A model generated the notes under the pieces. It did no database searches and was not told the DNA's origin. It worked only from the letters and a program-made list of their open reading frames with translations. From Acuticoccus sp965213555 (GTDB lineage: Bacteria; Pseudomonadota; Alphaproteobacteria; Rhizobiales; Amorphaceae), in assembly GCF_965213555.1 (NCBI RefSeq), contig NZ_OZ243890.1, forward strand, positions 3,224,001 to 3,288,000: a stretch of 64,000 nucleotides of DNA. The letters are read 5' to 3'. Position numbers and translations under genes: made by a program. Each line of letters begins with the position of its first letter. The first letter of the stretch is position 1. Positions 38,309 through 47,515 of the stretch are shown here, in pieces.

Positions 38309-41300
38309 TTACCAAGTGTCGATGTAGGGATGCTTCTTGCCGGTCCGTTCCGGTATTGGGGGAAGGCGGCGTAGGCTGTTCGCGATCCACCGTCTCGTGT
38401 CGGCAGGGTCGATCACGTCGTCGAGGCCACCGCCGACGCCGGCGTTCACAGCCCTGGCGGTCTCGTAGGCCCCGGTGACACGCCGGTCGAACTCGGCGCG
38501 CCGCTCCTCCAGGTTGTCGATGGCGGCGAGCTCGTGGCGGTAGCCGAGCTTCACTGCGCCTTCGATGTTCATGCCTGCGAACTCCGCGGTCGGCCAAGCG
38601 ATGGTGCAGAAACCGACGAGGGCACCCGCACCGCACATCGCCTGCACGCCGAGGCCGTAGGCCTTGCGCACGATCACGCTGAAGAGTGGCGTCGTCATGT
38701 TGGCGCCCGTGTTGAACATGCGCGTTGCATGGCGCACCAGCGCTGTGCGCTCGTGGTCGGGACCGACCATGATGCCCGGGCAGTCGATGAGGCTGACCAC
38801 CGGGATGTCAAACGCGTCGCACAACTGCAGGAACCGCGCCCCCTTGTCCGCCCCGTCCGAGTCGATCGCGCCTGCGAGGTGGTGCGGGTTGTTGGCGATC
38901 ACCCCGACAGGGCGCCCCTCGATCCGCGCGAAGCAGGTGATGATGCCGATGGCGAACTTCTCGCGGACTTCGAGCACGCTGTCCTTGTCGGCAAGGGTAC
39001 GGACCACCTCGCGCATGTCGTAGAGCCGCGTGCGCTTCTCCGGGACGACGTGGCGCAGGCCGCGCTGATCGCTCGTCTCCCACGTCGGCAGCACGCCCTG
39101 AAAGTACGACAGGTACCGCTTCGCGGTGACGACGGCCTCCTCCTCGTCGTCCACGAGGATGTCGACGACACCGTTGGGCACCTGGAAGGACATCGGCCCG
39201 ACCTCCTCGGGCGTGTAGACGCCGAGGCCGCCGCCCTCGATCATCGCTGGGCCGCCCATTGCGATGGTGGACGCCTTGGTGGCGATGATGACGTCGCAGC
39301 ACGCGAGCAGCGCAGTGTTGCCGGCGAAGCAGCGCCCGTTGTTGACCCCCACGAGTGGGACAAGGCCGGAGAGCTTCGAGAAGCTGGTGAAGGTGCTGGT
39401 GTCGAAGGCGACGCGCGGGCCGGTGTCGTCGTCGCCCGGGCGGCCGCCGCCGCCTTCGGAGAAGAGGACCAGCGGTAGGCGGGACCGGTGCGCCAGCTCG
39501 AACATCCGGTCCTGCTTGTAGTGGTTGCGCCGCCCCTGCGTGCCGGCGAGCACCGTGTAGTCGTAGCCGACGACCATCGCCCGGGACCGCTCGTCGGGGA
39601 ACACATCGCCGTTGATCGAGCACGTGCCGGCCACCACGCCGTCCGCCGGGGTGGTGCGCCGCAGCATCTCCATGTCGTGCTTCTGGTGACGGTGGGCGAC
39701 CACCAGCGGCCAGTACTCGTTGAGCGAGCCCTCGTCGACGAGATGGGCGATGTTCTCGCGCAGTGTCCTGAAGCCCTTCGCATGTCGCTTGGCGACGGCC
39801 TCCTGCCGGTTCTCGTCGAGCACGAAGGCGTGGCGGTCGAGGACTTCCTGAAGGTCAGGGCGGATGTGATCGAGGTCGATCTCATCGGCGACGGCAGCGT
39901 CGCCGGACGCGGCAAGCTCGGCCTCCTCGAGAAGGACGATGGGCCAGCCTTCGCGCACGACGTCGCCGGCGTTCATGGTGACCTCGCGGACGATGCCTGA
40001 GCGGTCGGCGCGAATGACGTGCTCCATCTTCATGGCCTCGACGACGGCGACCTGCTGCCCCGCTACGAGCCCGTCACCCTCGGCGACGTCGATGGAAACG
40101 ATGGTGCCTTGGATGGGCGAGGAAAGGCCGACGGTGCCCTCCGGCGCCTGCGCCTCAACCTCCGCAAGGGCCTTCACCTCGGCGTCGTGCCGGAAGAGGG
40201 CGAGCGGATCGCGGTTGTCGACGCGCGCACCCGCGAAGCCTTCCTCCGCCGCGCTGCTCTTCGGCTCGTTCGCGGCGGGCGCCAGGGTGGCGATCTCTTC
40301 ATCGATCCATCGGGTGTGGATCTTCCCGTCCACGAAGTGCGGATGGTTTAGGATGCGGCGCAGGAAGCCGATGTTGGTCCGCACCCCCTCCAGCCGGAAC
40401 TCGCCTAGCGCCCTGGCGGTGCGGGCGGCGGCGGCGGCGTGGTCGGCACGCGGGGTGTGCGCGATCACCTTGGCAAGAAGGCTGTCGTAGAGCGCACTGG
40501 TGCGGTAGCCAGCGTACCCGAAACCGTCGACACGGATGCCGGGTCCGCTCGGCGGCTCGTACGCGGTGATGGTCCCAGCGCTGGGCTGGACCGAGCCATC
40601 CGGCCCGATGGTCTCCATGTTGACGCGAGCCTGGATGGCGACGCCCTTGGGCTTGGCGACTTCGGGATCGCTGAGCCCGAGCGCCTCGAGCGAGGCGCCG
40701 TCCGCGATCTGCAGTTGCGTCGCCACGAGGTCGATGCCGGTCACCGCCTCGGTGACGGTATGTTCCACCTGCAGGCGCGCGTTCGCCTCGATGAAGACGA
40801 ACGGCGCGTTGCCCGCGTGTGCGGCGTCGACCAGGAACTCGAACGTCCCAAGGTTCCGGTAGGACACGCTGGAGGCAAGGCGGACCGCCGCTCCAATGAT
40901 CTCCTGCCGCAGCGCGTCGTCGAGGGCGGGAGCGGGAGCGACCTCGACAACCTTCTGGTAGCGACGCTGGGCGCTGCACTCGCGCTCGCCGAATTGGGCG
41001 ACGGCGCCCTCGCCGTCACCGACGATCTGAACCTCGATGTGCCGCGCGCGGGGGATGAAAGCCTCCGCGTAAAGCGCCCCGGAGCCGAACGCGGTCTTCG
41101 CCTCGGAGGCGCAGCGCTCGAACGCCTCGGCGATGGCCTCCGGCGCGAAGACCGCCCTTGTGCCACGCCCGCCGCCACCCGCGAGGGCCTTGATCATCAT
41201 GGCGCCACCCGGAGCCAGCGTGGCGAAGAACGCGCGCGCCTCGTCCGGCGTCACGATGCGATCGACGCCGGGGCTCACGGGCACGTCCGCCGCGGCGGCA

Positions 41301-41659
41301 GCGGCTCGCGCGCGGGCCTTGTCGCCGAAGAGGTCGATCTGTTCCGGCGTCGGGCCGACGAATGTGAGGCCGGCGTCCGCGCAGGCTCGCGCGAAGTCCG
41401 CCCGCTCGGAGAGGAAGCCGTAGCCGGGGTGGACGGCGTCGCACTCCGCCTGCTGCGCAGCAGCAATCACCGCAGCGATGTCGAGGTACCCGGCTGCCCC
41501 GATGCCTGGGAGGGTGACGGCCGCATCCGCACGGCGGACGTGGAGGCTCGCCGCGTCGTCCTCCGTGTGGATGGCGACGGTGCGAATCCCGAGGTCCCTA
41601 GCGGCCGCGGCGATGCGCACCGCGATCTCGCCACGGTTCGCGATCAGGAGAGCCCTCAT
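38309..41659 (-). CDS. Single-chain biotin-dependent acyl-CoA carboxylase (BC-BCCP-CT fusion)
   Basis: The 1116-residue protein has three parts. Residues 1-450 are a biotin carboxylase (MRALLIANRGEIAVR; GYGFLSERADFARAC; KALAGGGGRGTR; FIEANARLQVEHTVTE). Around residue 544 is the biotinyl lysine in VEAMKMEH. The last 470 residues are a carboxyltransferase (VVGYDYTVLAGTQGRRNHYKQDRM; GARFLQLCDAFDIPVVSLIDCPGIMVG). Such fusions carboxylate acyl-CoA; a comparable single-chain enzyme is known for long-chain acyl-CoA in mycobacteria. The start overlaps the stop of the acyl-CoA ligase gene (ATGA). It is the last gene of the operon that begins with a peptide-type ABC importer. Confidence 0.92.
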   Translation of the reverse strand: MRALLIANRGEIAVRIAAAARDLGIRTVAIHTEDDAASLHVRRADAAVTLPGIGAAGYLDIAAVIAAAQQAECDAVHPGYGFLSERADFARACADAGLTFVGPTPEQIDLFGDKARARAAAAAADVPVSPGVDRIVTPDEARAFFATLAPGGAMMIKALAGGGGRGTRAVFAPEAIAEAFERCASEAKTAFGSGALYAEAFIPRARHIEVQIVGDGEGAVAQFGERECSAQRRYQKVVEVAPAPALDDALRQEIIGAAVRLASSVSYRNLGTFEFLVDAAHAGNAPFVFIEANARLQVEHTVTEAVTGIDLVATQLQIADGASLEALGLSDPEVAKPKGVAIQARVNMETIGPDGSVQPSAGTITAYEPPSGPGIRVDGFGYAGYRTSALYDSLLAKVIAHTPRADHAAAAARTARALGEFRLEGVRTNIGFLRRILNHPHFVDGKIHTRWIDEEIATLAPAANEPKSSAAEEGFAGARVDNRDPLALFRHDAEVKALAEVEAQAPEGTVGLSSPIQGTIVSIDVAEGDGLVAGQQVAVVEAMKMEHVIRADRSGIVREVTMNAGDVVREGWPIVLLEEAELAASGDAAVADEIDLDHIRPDLQEVLDRHAFVLDENRQEAVAKRHAKGFRTLRENIAHLVDEGSLNEYWPLVVAHRHQKHDMEMLRRTTPADGVVAGTCSINGDVFPDERSRAMVVGYDYTVLAGTQGRRNHYKQDRMFELAHRSRLPLVLFSEGGGGRPGDDDTGPRVAFDTSTFTSFSKLSGLVPLVGVNNGRCFAGNTALLACCDVIIATKASTIAMGGPAMIEGGGLGVYTPEEVGPMSFQVPNGVVDILVDDEEEAVVTAKRYLSYFQGVLPTWETSDQRGLRHVVPEKRTRLYDMREVVRTLADKDSVLEVREKFAIGIITCFARIEGRPVGVIANNPHHLAGAIDSDGADKGARFLQLCDAFDIPVVSLIDCPGIMVGPDHERTALVRHATRMFNTGANMTTPLFSVIVRKAYGLGVQAMCGAGALVGFCTIAWPTAEFAGMNIEGAVKLGYRHELAAIDNLEERRAEFDRRVTGAYETARAVNAGVGGGLDDVIDPADTRRWIANSLRRLPPIPERTGKKHPYIDTW

Positions 41660-43374
41660 CAAAGGAACGCTGTCAGCTCGTGCTTCTTGACCTTGCCGGT
41701 GGCGGTCATCGGCAGCGCGTCGACGATGCGGATCTCCGGCCGCTTGTAGACGGCCATCGCTTCGCGACACCAGGCGTCGAGCGCTTCAGCCGTGACCTCG
41801 TCCCGCTTCGCCGGGTCCACGACGACGAACGCCACCGGCACCTGACCGCGGTCAGCGTCCTCGCGGCCGATGACGCCAGAGCCTAGGATCACCGGATGGC
41901 GGCCGAGCAGGGCCTCGATCTCTGCCGGGAAGACGGACATTCCCTTCACCTTGAGCATCTCCTTGCGGCGGCCGAGAAAGTGGACGAGCCCCGACTCGTC
42001 AATGACGCCGATGTCGCCGGTGTGGAGCCAGCCGTCCCGGATCGCTTCCGTGGTCGCGTCGGGCTTGTTCCAGTAGGACTTGAGGTTGGACGGCGAGCGA
42101 ATGCACAGCTCGCCCTCTTCGCCGAGACGCTGCAGCGCGCCGGTCTCGAAGTCGCAGATCTTGATGTCCGTGCCGGGGACGGGAAGACCCACGAAGATCG
42201 GCTGCAGCGTGAGGTCGTAGTCCTCGGCTTGGAAGCCGGTGGTGAACGTGTCGCAGGTGTGCGTCTCGGTCATCCCGTACGAGGCCTCGACCATCGTCGA
42301 CCCGGTGAGCGTCCGCCAGCGGTTGCGGTACTCCAGGTTCAGCTTCTTCACGAACGATGACACGCGGGTCGTCTCGATGGAGGAGAGGTCGAACGCTTCG
42401 CTGCGGACGTGGTCCATGACCTCGACCGCGTTGTCCACGAGCATCACGACCCGGTTCGCCCTGTAGCGGTCCACCGCGGCCATGAAGCCCACCGCGTCCC
42501 AACGGGCGAGGAGGATGCAGGTGGCGCCGGAAAAGACCGGAAACAGGAGACCGAGGTCCTCACCCGCGATCCAGAACAGCGGGTGAAAGTTGATCAGGAC
42601 GTCACCCGGACCCAGCGTCAGCCCAACGCCCACGGTGGTGGCGCAGGTGTAGATCATGTCCCGCTGGGTGTGGACGCAGCCCTTCGGCATGCCGGTGGTG
42701 CCGCCCGTGTAGTTCAGCGCCGCGACCGCATCGAGCTCGAGCTCCACCGGCGCAGGCTCGCCCACCTCGGAGAGGGCGGCGAGAAGGTCCGTTGCGTCCG
42801 AGGTGCGCGCGCTCGACTCGATGGCCGCGGGCACCGGGAAGGACGGCGCCTGCGGGACGAGCGCGGCGATGGCCGTGCCGTAGACAGCTCCGAGTGCGGT
42901 CTCGCCCTCGACGGCGCGCACCATCGGCATCAGCGCATGGTCGGCGATGATGATCGTCGCGCCGCTGTCGTTGAGCTCGTACGCCAGCTCATGCTCCTTG
43001 AACATCGGATTGACCGGCACGTGCACCGCGCCCGCGCGCAGGATGCCGAAGAAGATCGCCACGAACTGCGGGCAGTTGCCAAGGTAGACCGCCACGCGGT
43101 CGCCCGGCCCAGCCCCGTCGCGCTGCAACAACGCCGCCACGCGGTCGCTCATGTCGTCCAGTTCGGCAAAGGTGATCTCGCGGCCGTAGAAGATGTAGGC
43201 GGTCGCATCCGGCCTCTCGCGGGCCCAGCGCCGCAGGTAGCTGGTTATCGCAACCTCGCCGAACGGGTAGCGCGGCTCACGCGGCACGTTCGTCGGCCAC
43301 ACCTTCTGCTGCAGCGCGCGGACGTCCGCGACGTAGTCCGCCTCGGTGACGTGCCGGTCGATGGTCTCGATCAT
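41659..43374 (-). CDS. AMP-forming acyl-CoA synthetase
   Basis: The 571-residue adenylate-forming ligase has the P-loop-like ALNYTGGTTGMPKGCVHT and the A5-type segment VEASYGMTETHTCDTF. Later motifs are DGWLHTGDIGVIDESGLVHFLGRRKEMLKVKGMSVFP and the catalytic lysine region TATGKVKKHEL at the C-terminus. It activates an organic acid to its CoA thioester with ATP. The ATG at 43374 follows AGGGTGAG; its stop overlaps the carboxylase start and the CoA-transferase stop is 10 bp upstream. The acid is unknown. Confidence 0.92.
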   Translation of the reverse strand: MIETIDRHVTEADYVADVRALQQKVWPTNVPREPRYPFGEVAITSYLRRWARERPDATAYIFYGREITFAELDDMSDRVAALLQRDGAGPGDRVAVYLGNCPQFVAIFFGILRAGAVHVPVNPMFKEHELAYELNDSGATIIIADHALMPMVRAVEGETALGAVYGTAIAALVPQAPSFPVPAAIESSARTSDATDLLAALSEVGEPAPVELELDAVAALNYTGGTTGMPKGCVHTQRDMIYTCATTVGVGLTLGPGDVLINFHPLFWIAGEDLGLLFPVFSGATCILLARWDAVGFMAAVDRYRANRVVMLVDNAVEVMDHVRSEAFDLSSIETTRVSSFVKKLNLEYRNRWRTLTGSTMVEASYGMTETHTCDTFTTGFQAEDYDLTLQPIFVGLPVPGTDIKICDFETGALQRLGEEGELCIRSPSNLKSYWNKPDATTEAIRDGWLHTGDIGVIDESGLVHFLGRRKEMLKVKGMSVFPAEIEALLGRHPVILGSGVIGREDADRGQVPVAFVVVDPAKRDEVTAEALDAWCREAMAVYKRPEIRIVDALPMTATGKVKKHELTAFL

Positions 43375-43384
43375 GCGTCTCACC

Positions 43385-45532
43385 CTATTGCGCGGGCGCT
43401 GCGCCGTGGCGCATCGGTCCGATGATGGCGTCGTCGTGTTCGCCCATCAGCGGGGCGACGGTGCGGATCGGGGGACGCACCCCGTCGAGCCGGTACGGCG
43501 CCGCGCCGAGGAGGTGCCGTCCCACATGGCGCCGCTCACGCCAGTGCCAGAAGTCGGCACCGGTGAGGCGCGGATCCTCCACAAGGCTGTGCGGCGGCAC
43601 CACCGGAGCGGCGGCGACCCCGGCAGCCTGCAGCGTGGCAGCGGCGTCCTCCGCCATGCGCTCGCGCGTCCAGTCCGCGATGGCGCCCTCGATCTCGTCC
43701 TCCCGAGCGCGGCGGTCGGCGAGGTCGAGGCGTGCCCAGCCCGCCCGGTCAAGCGTGGCGCACAACGCGGCCCAGGCAGCATCGTTGGTGACTTCGACAA
43801 CGACCCAGGTGTCCGCGGCCTTGGCAGCGAAGACGCCGGTGGGAGACGTGCGCGGACCGCGCGTCGGGTGCCGCGGGACGGGCGCCCCCGTCACCTGCTC
43901 GGCGAGGCAGGCGGAGGCGGCGATCTGGAACAGGACCTCCACCTGCGCGAGGTCGATGGACGCGCCCCGTACGGGTTGGGCCCAAAAGCAGGCAAGGACG
44001 GAGACTGCGGCGAACAGCCCTGCCGCGGCATCGCCGAATGCCACGTGCTGGAGGCAGGGCGGCCAATCCACTCCGCCGTTTACGAAGGCGAGGCCTGACG
44101 CCTGCTCCACCGTCGAGCCGTAGCCTCGGTCGCCCGCCCGTGGGCCGAAGGCGCCGAACGCGCCCATCTGGATGGTGACACAGCCGGGGGACAGCGCCTG
44201 CATGTCGTCCGGTCCGAGGCCGTGGCGGGCGAGCGTACCGGGGACGAAGTTGTCGACCACCACGTCCGCCTGGGCCACTAGTCCGCGCGCGATGGCGAGG
44301 TCTTCCGGGGCCGTGAGGTCGAGCAGCACGCCGCGCTTGTTGCGGTTCATGGCGATGAAGGCGGGACGCAGCTCCTGCGGAGGCGGGTCGGCGTCCGCGA
44401 CATCGTTCCAGCCACGCCACCAATCGGGATGGGCATGCGACTCCACCTTGACGACGTCCGCCCCAAGGTCGGCGAGGTGGCGCGTCGCGAGCGGACCGGA
44501 CCAGCCCATGGAGAAGTCCACGACCCGAAGCCCTGCCAGCGGCTGGTCGGGGGTGGGCGACAGCGTCCGCGGCCTGCTCGGCGCCCCCGGCGTGATGCGC
44601 CACGGGGCCCGCGGGGCCATCATGCCGTCGAGGGGCACGAACGACTTGCGGGCCTGCCAGTGTGGCTGCTCGGACGTCTCTCCGGGGTGGGGCGTCACGG
44701 TCAGGGGCACGCGCTTCGCCTGTCCGTCGGCCGCCCACGCCGCCGCCGATCGTGTGGCCAGTCGCGGCACCATCGCCGCGTCGATGTCGTCCGCCCGGTC
44801 GATGCGCTGCTCGGACGTGGCGTACGTGGGGTCTGCACCCATCTCCGGCAGGCCGACGAGGGTGCACAGCCCGCGCCACTGTGCCGGCGTCAGTGCGGTG
44901 GCGCCCAGCCACCCGTCCGCCGTGGGCCAGCAGGTGGCGGGATAGGTGGGAGGGTACCGGTTGACGCCCCGGCGGCGGGACGCGGGACCACCCTTCACGA
45001 ACGCGACGGACGCCCCCTCGGTCCAGCACAGGGCCGCTTCGTGGACGCTGGCAGCAACGTCGGTCGCGCCGCTTCCGGCACGCCGGGCGAAAAGGCTCGC
45101 CAGCGCCGGTATGAGGAGCGTCGCGCCGGCGATGATCTGCGGCGCTTCCCCCTGCGGCAGCGCGGGCCTGTCGACCGGGCCGAACGGGTAGACGAGCCCG
45201 GCGAGCGCGTTGACGATGGCATCCGTCCCGCTCCACAGGGCGGCGGGGCCGGACGGGTCGAACCAGGTAAGCCGCGCGACGAGGGCACCGTTGGCGGTGT
45301 CCGCCGTTTCGGTGAGGACGAGATCGGGCGCGTCGGCCGTGCCGGTCCCCTTGCCGCGATCGAGCCACGCGGCGTACGCCTCGCCGGCCGTGTCGCCGTA
45401 TCCGATGTCAGCGGGGCCGGGACCGTCCGGCCGAGTGACCGTGGCCCCGAGCTCAACCAGCATGTGGCCGGCGAAACGCACGCCGACGCCGTCGCCCCGC
45501 TCCTCGACGGCGAGCCCCGCGAGCGGGGTCAC
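43385..45532 (-). CDS. Two-domain CaiB/BaiF CoA-transferase (family III), N-terminal domain degenerate
   Basis: The 715-residue protein carries two CoA-transferase III domains. The second (about residue 340 onward) starts PLAGLRVVDFSMGWSGPLATRHLADLGADVVKVES and has the catalytic-Asp loop HVAFGDAAAGLFAA. The first (VTPLAGLAVEERGDG...MLVELGATVTRPDG) is shorter and its equivalent loop reads PQIIAGATLLIPAL with no Asp, so it is probably inactive and structural. Double-domain members are known in the family. The GTG start overlaps the stop of the upstream ATPase gene (GTGA). It would move CoA between acids in the operon's pathway. Confidence 0.88.
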   Translation of the reverse strand: MTPLAGLAVEERGDGVGVRFAGHMLVELGATVTRPDGPGPADIGYGDTAGEAYAAWLDRGKGTGTADAPDLVLTETADTANGALVARLTWFDPSGPAALWSGTDAIVNALAGLVYPFGPVDRPALPQGEAPQIIAGATLLIPALASLFARRAGSGATDVAASVHEAALCWTEGASVAFVKGGPASRRRGVNRYPPTYPATCWPTADGWLGATALTPAQWRGLCTLVGLPEMGADPTYATSEQRIDRADDIDAAMVPRLATRSAAAWAADGQAKRVPLTVTPHPGETSEQPHWQARKSFVPLDGMMAPRAPWRITPGAPSRPRTLSPTPDQPLAGLRVVDFSMGWSGPLATRHLADLGADVVKVESHAHPDWWRGWNDVADADPPPQELRPAFIAMNRNKRGVLLDLTAPEDLAIARGLVAQADVVVDNFVPGTLARHGLGPDDMQALSPGCVTIQMGAFGAFGPRAGDRGYGSTVEQASGLAFVNGGVDWPPCLQHVAFGDAAAGLFAAVSVLACFWAQPVRGASIDLAQVEVLFQIAASACLAEQVTGAPVPRHPTRGPRTSPTGVFAAKAADTWVVVEVTNDAAWAALCATLDRAGWARLDLADRRAREDEIEGAIADWTRERMAEDAAATLQAAGVAAAPVVPPHSLVEDPRLTGADFWHWRERRHVGRHLLGAAPYRLDGVRPPIRTVAPLMGEHDDAIIGPMRHGAAPAQ

Positions 45533-46530
45533 GACGCCACCGTCCCGAGCTCCGACGCTCGGGCGGGAGTGCGCCGGGTGAGGAGGTGGCACCGCGCCCA
45601 GGAGCTCGCGCCGGTGGCAGTCGGCTCCGGATCAACCGCGTCGCATGGCGCGAAGGCGTGCGGGCAGCGCGGGTGGAAGCGGCACCCGGGCGGCGGGTTC
45701 ATGGCGCTGCCGATCTCCCCGAGGATGACGTCCGTCGCCGGCACATGGTCCGGGTCGGGCCGTGGCGCGGAGGCGAGAAGCGCCTGCGTGTACGGATGGC
45801 TCGGGGCGGCGAAGACCTCCGCCGTCGGCCCTTCCTCCACCAAGGTGCCGAGGTACATCACGCCTGTGGTGTGCGAGAAGTGCTCCACCAGCGCGAGGTC
45901 GTGAGCGATGATGAGGTAGGCGAGGCCGAACTCGTCTTGGATGTCCGACAACAGGTTCAGGATCTGCGCGCGGATCGAAACGTCGAGCGCGGAGGTCGGC
46001 TCGTCCAACACGAGGGCCTTGGGCTTCACGGCGAGCGCGCGGGCGATGGCGATGCGCTGGCGCTGCCCGCCGGAGAACTCGTGCGGGTAGAAGCGGCCCG
46101 CCCCGTCCGGCAAGCCGACGATGGCGAGCGCCTCGTCCACCCGGCGGTCGATCTCGCGCCGCCCGGGCCGCTCGTGGGCGAGGATCGGCTCGGCGATGAT
46201 GGAGCGTACGCGCAGCCGCGGGTTCAGCGAGGCGTAGGGGTCCTGGAACACCGCCTGCACCTCACGACGGAACAACGAGAGCGCGGACCCCGAGAGGGCT
46301 GAGATGGTCTGGTCGCGGTAGATCACCTCGCCCGACGTGGGTCGCTCGAGGAGCAGCATGAGCTTGGCGACCGTGGTCTTCCCGCAGCCGGACTCGCCGA
46401 CGAGCGCGAAGGTGCGCCCGGCTTCGACGGCGAAGCTCACGCCATCCACCGCCTTCACGACATCACGTTCGCCGAACAGGCTTCGGCCGACGGGGAAGTG
46501 CTTCTTCAGCGCGCGCGCCTCAAGCAGCAC
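45529..46530 (-). CDS. Peptide/nickel-type ABC transporter ATPase (OppF-like)
   Basis: The 333-residue ATPase has Walker A GESGCGKTTVAKL, signature FSGGQRQRIAIARAL, Walker B ALVLDEPTSALDVS and the cysteine-bearing C-terminal tail CRFHPRCPHAFAPC of the OppD/F group (iron-sulfur-like). It starts with a GTG that overlaps the end of the OppD-like gene by 11 bases. Together with its partner it powers the importer encoded by the five genes up to 50983. Confidence 0.93.
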   Translation of the reverse strand: MLLEARALKKHFPVGRSLFGERDVVKAVDGVSFAVEAGRTFALVGESGCGKTTVAKLMLLLERPTSGEVIYRDQTISALSGSALSLFRREVQAVFQDPYASLNPRLRVRSIIAEPILAHERPGRREIDRRVDEALAIVGLPDGAGRFYPHEFSGGQRQRIAIARALAVKPKALVLDEPTSALDVSIRAQILNLLSDIQDEFGLAYLIIAHDLALVEHFSHTTGVMYLGTLVEEGPTAEVFAAPSHPYTQALLASAPRPDPDHVPATDVILGEIGSAMNPPPGCRFHPRCPHAFAPCDAVDPEPTATGASSWARCHLLTRRTPARASELGTVAS

Positions 46531-47515
46531 GGGCGGCGTCCTCGTTCAGCCAGCACGCTGCCCGGTGGCCCTTGCCGAGGTGAAAGTCCGGCGGGTAGGC
46601 GTCGCACTTGGGCATCGCGTGGGGGCAGCGCGGGGCGAAGCGGCAGCCGCGCGGCGGGTCGAGGAGGTCGGGCGGCTGGCCGCCAAGCGCGGTGAGGCGC
46701 TTGGCCTTCCGCCCGAGCTTCGGGATCGAGGCCAAGAGCGCCTGGGTGTAGGGGTGGGACGGCGCACGAAAGAGCGACCGTGACGGTCCGCTCTCCACGA
46801 TGCGGCCGGCGTACATCACGGCGATGCGGTCGCAGATGGACGCCGCCACCCCCATGTCGTGCGTGATGAGGACGATGGCGACGCCCGTCTCCTCCTGGAT
46901 CTTGCGATAGAGGTCGATCATCTTGACCTGGATCGTGACGTCGAGGTTCGACGTCGGCTCGTCCGCGATCATGACCTCCGGCTCGCACGCGATCGCCATC
47001 GCCGACACCACGCGCTGGCGCATGCCGCCGGAGAACTGGTGCGGGTAATCGTCGAGCCGCTTGTCCGCGGAGGGGATGCGCACGCGCGCCAGCACGTCAG
47101 CGGCCCGCGTTCGCGCCGCCCGCGCTCCATGGACGATCCGGTGGAAGACGAGCGGCGCACCCACCTGGTCGCCGACCGTGTAGACCGGGTTGAGCGAGGT
47201 CATCGGGTCCTGCGTCACCATCGAGACGCGGCTGCCGCGCCAATCGCGCGCCAGCTCGCGCTCGGTGAGCTGGGTTAGGTCGGTCCCTGCGACGACGACC
47301 TTGCCGGACGCGATCCGCCCGCCGGGCTTGGGCAGGAGGCGCAGGACCGACAGGCACGTCATCGACTTGCCGGAGCCCGACTCGCCGACGATGCCGAGCG
47401 TCTCACGCTTGTGGACGTGGAAGCTCACGTCGTCGACGGGCCGCAGCACGCCACGCTTGAGCGACAGCTCGGTGACGAGGTTCTCGACGTTCAGGGCCGG
47501 GGCGGGTGTGGTCAT
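46520..47515 (-). CDS. Peptide/nickel-type ABC transporter ATPase (OppD-like)
   Basis: The 331-residue ATPase has Walker A GESGSGKSMTCLSV, signature FSGGMRQRVVSAMAIAC, Walker B VMIADEPTSNLDVT and the tail CRFAPRCPHAMPKC. The methionine-containing signature marks the OppD side of the heterodimer. The ATG at 47515 overlaps the permease stop (ATGA). It imports, with OppF, permeases and binding protein, a small solute; opines, glutathione-like or acidic peptides are typical for relatives. Confidence 0.93.
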   Translation of the reverse strand: MTTPAPALNVENLVTELSLKRGVLRPVDDVSFHVHKRETLGIVGESGSGKSMTCLSVLRLLPKPGGRIASGKVVVAGTDLTQLTERELARDWRGSRVSMVTQDPMTSLNPVYTVGDQVGAPLVFHRIVHGARAARTRAADVLARVRIPSADKRLDDYPHQFSGGMRQRVVSAMAIACEPEVMIADEPTSNLDVTIQVKMIDLYRKIQEETGVAIVLITHDMGVAASICDRIAVMYAGRIVESGPSRSLFRAPSHPYTQALLASIPKLGRKAKRLTALGGQPPDLLDPPRGCRFAPRCPHAMPKCDAYPPDFHLGKGHRAACWLNEDAARAA

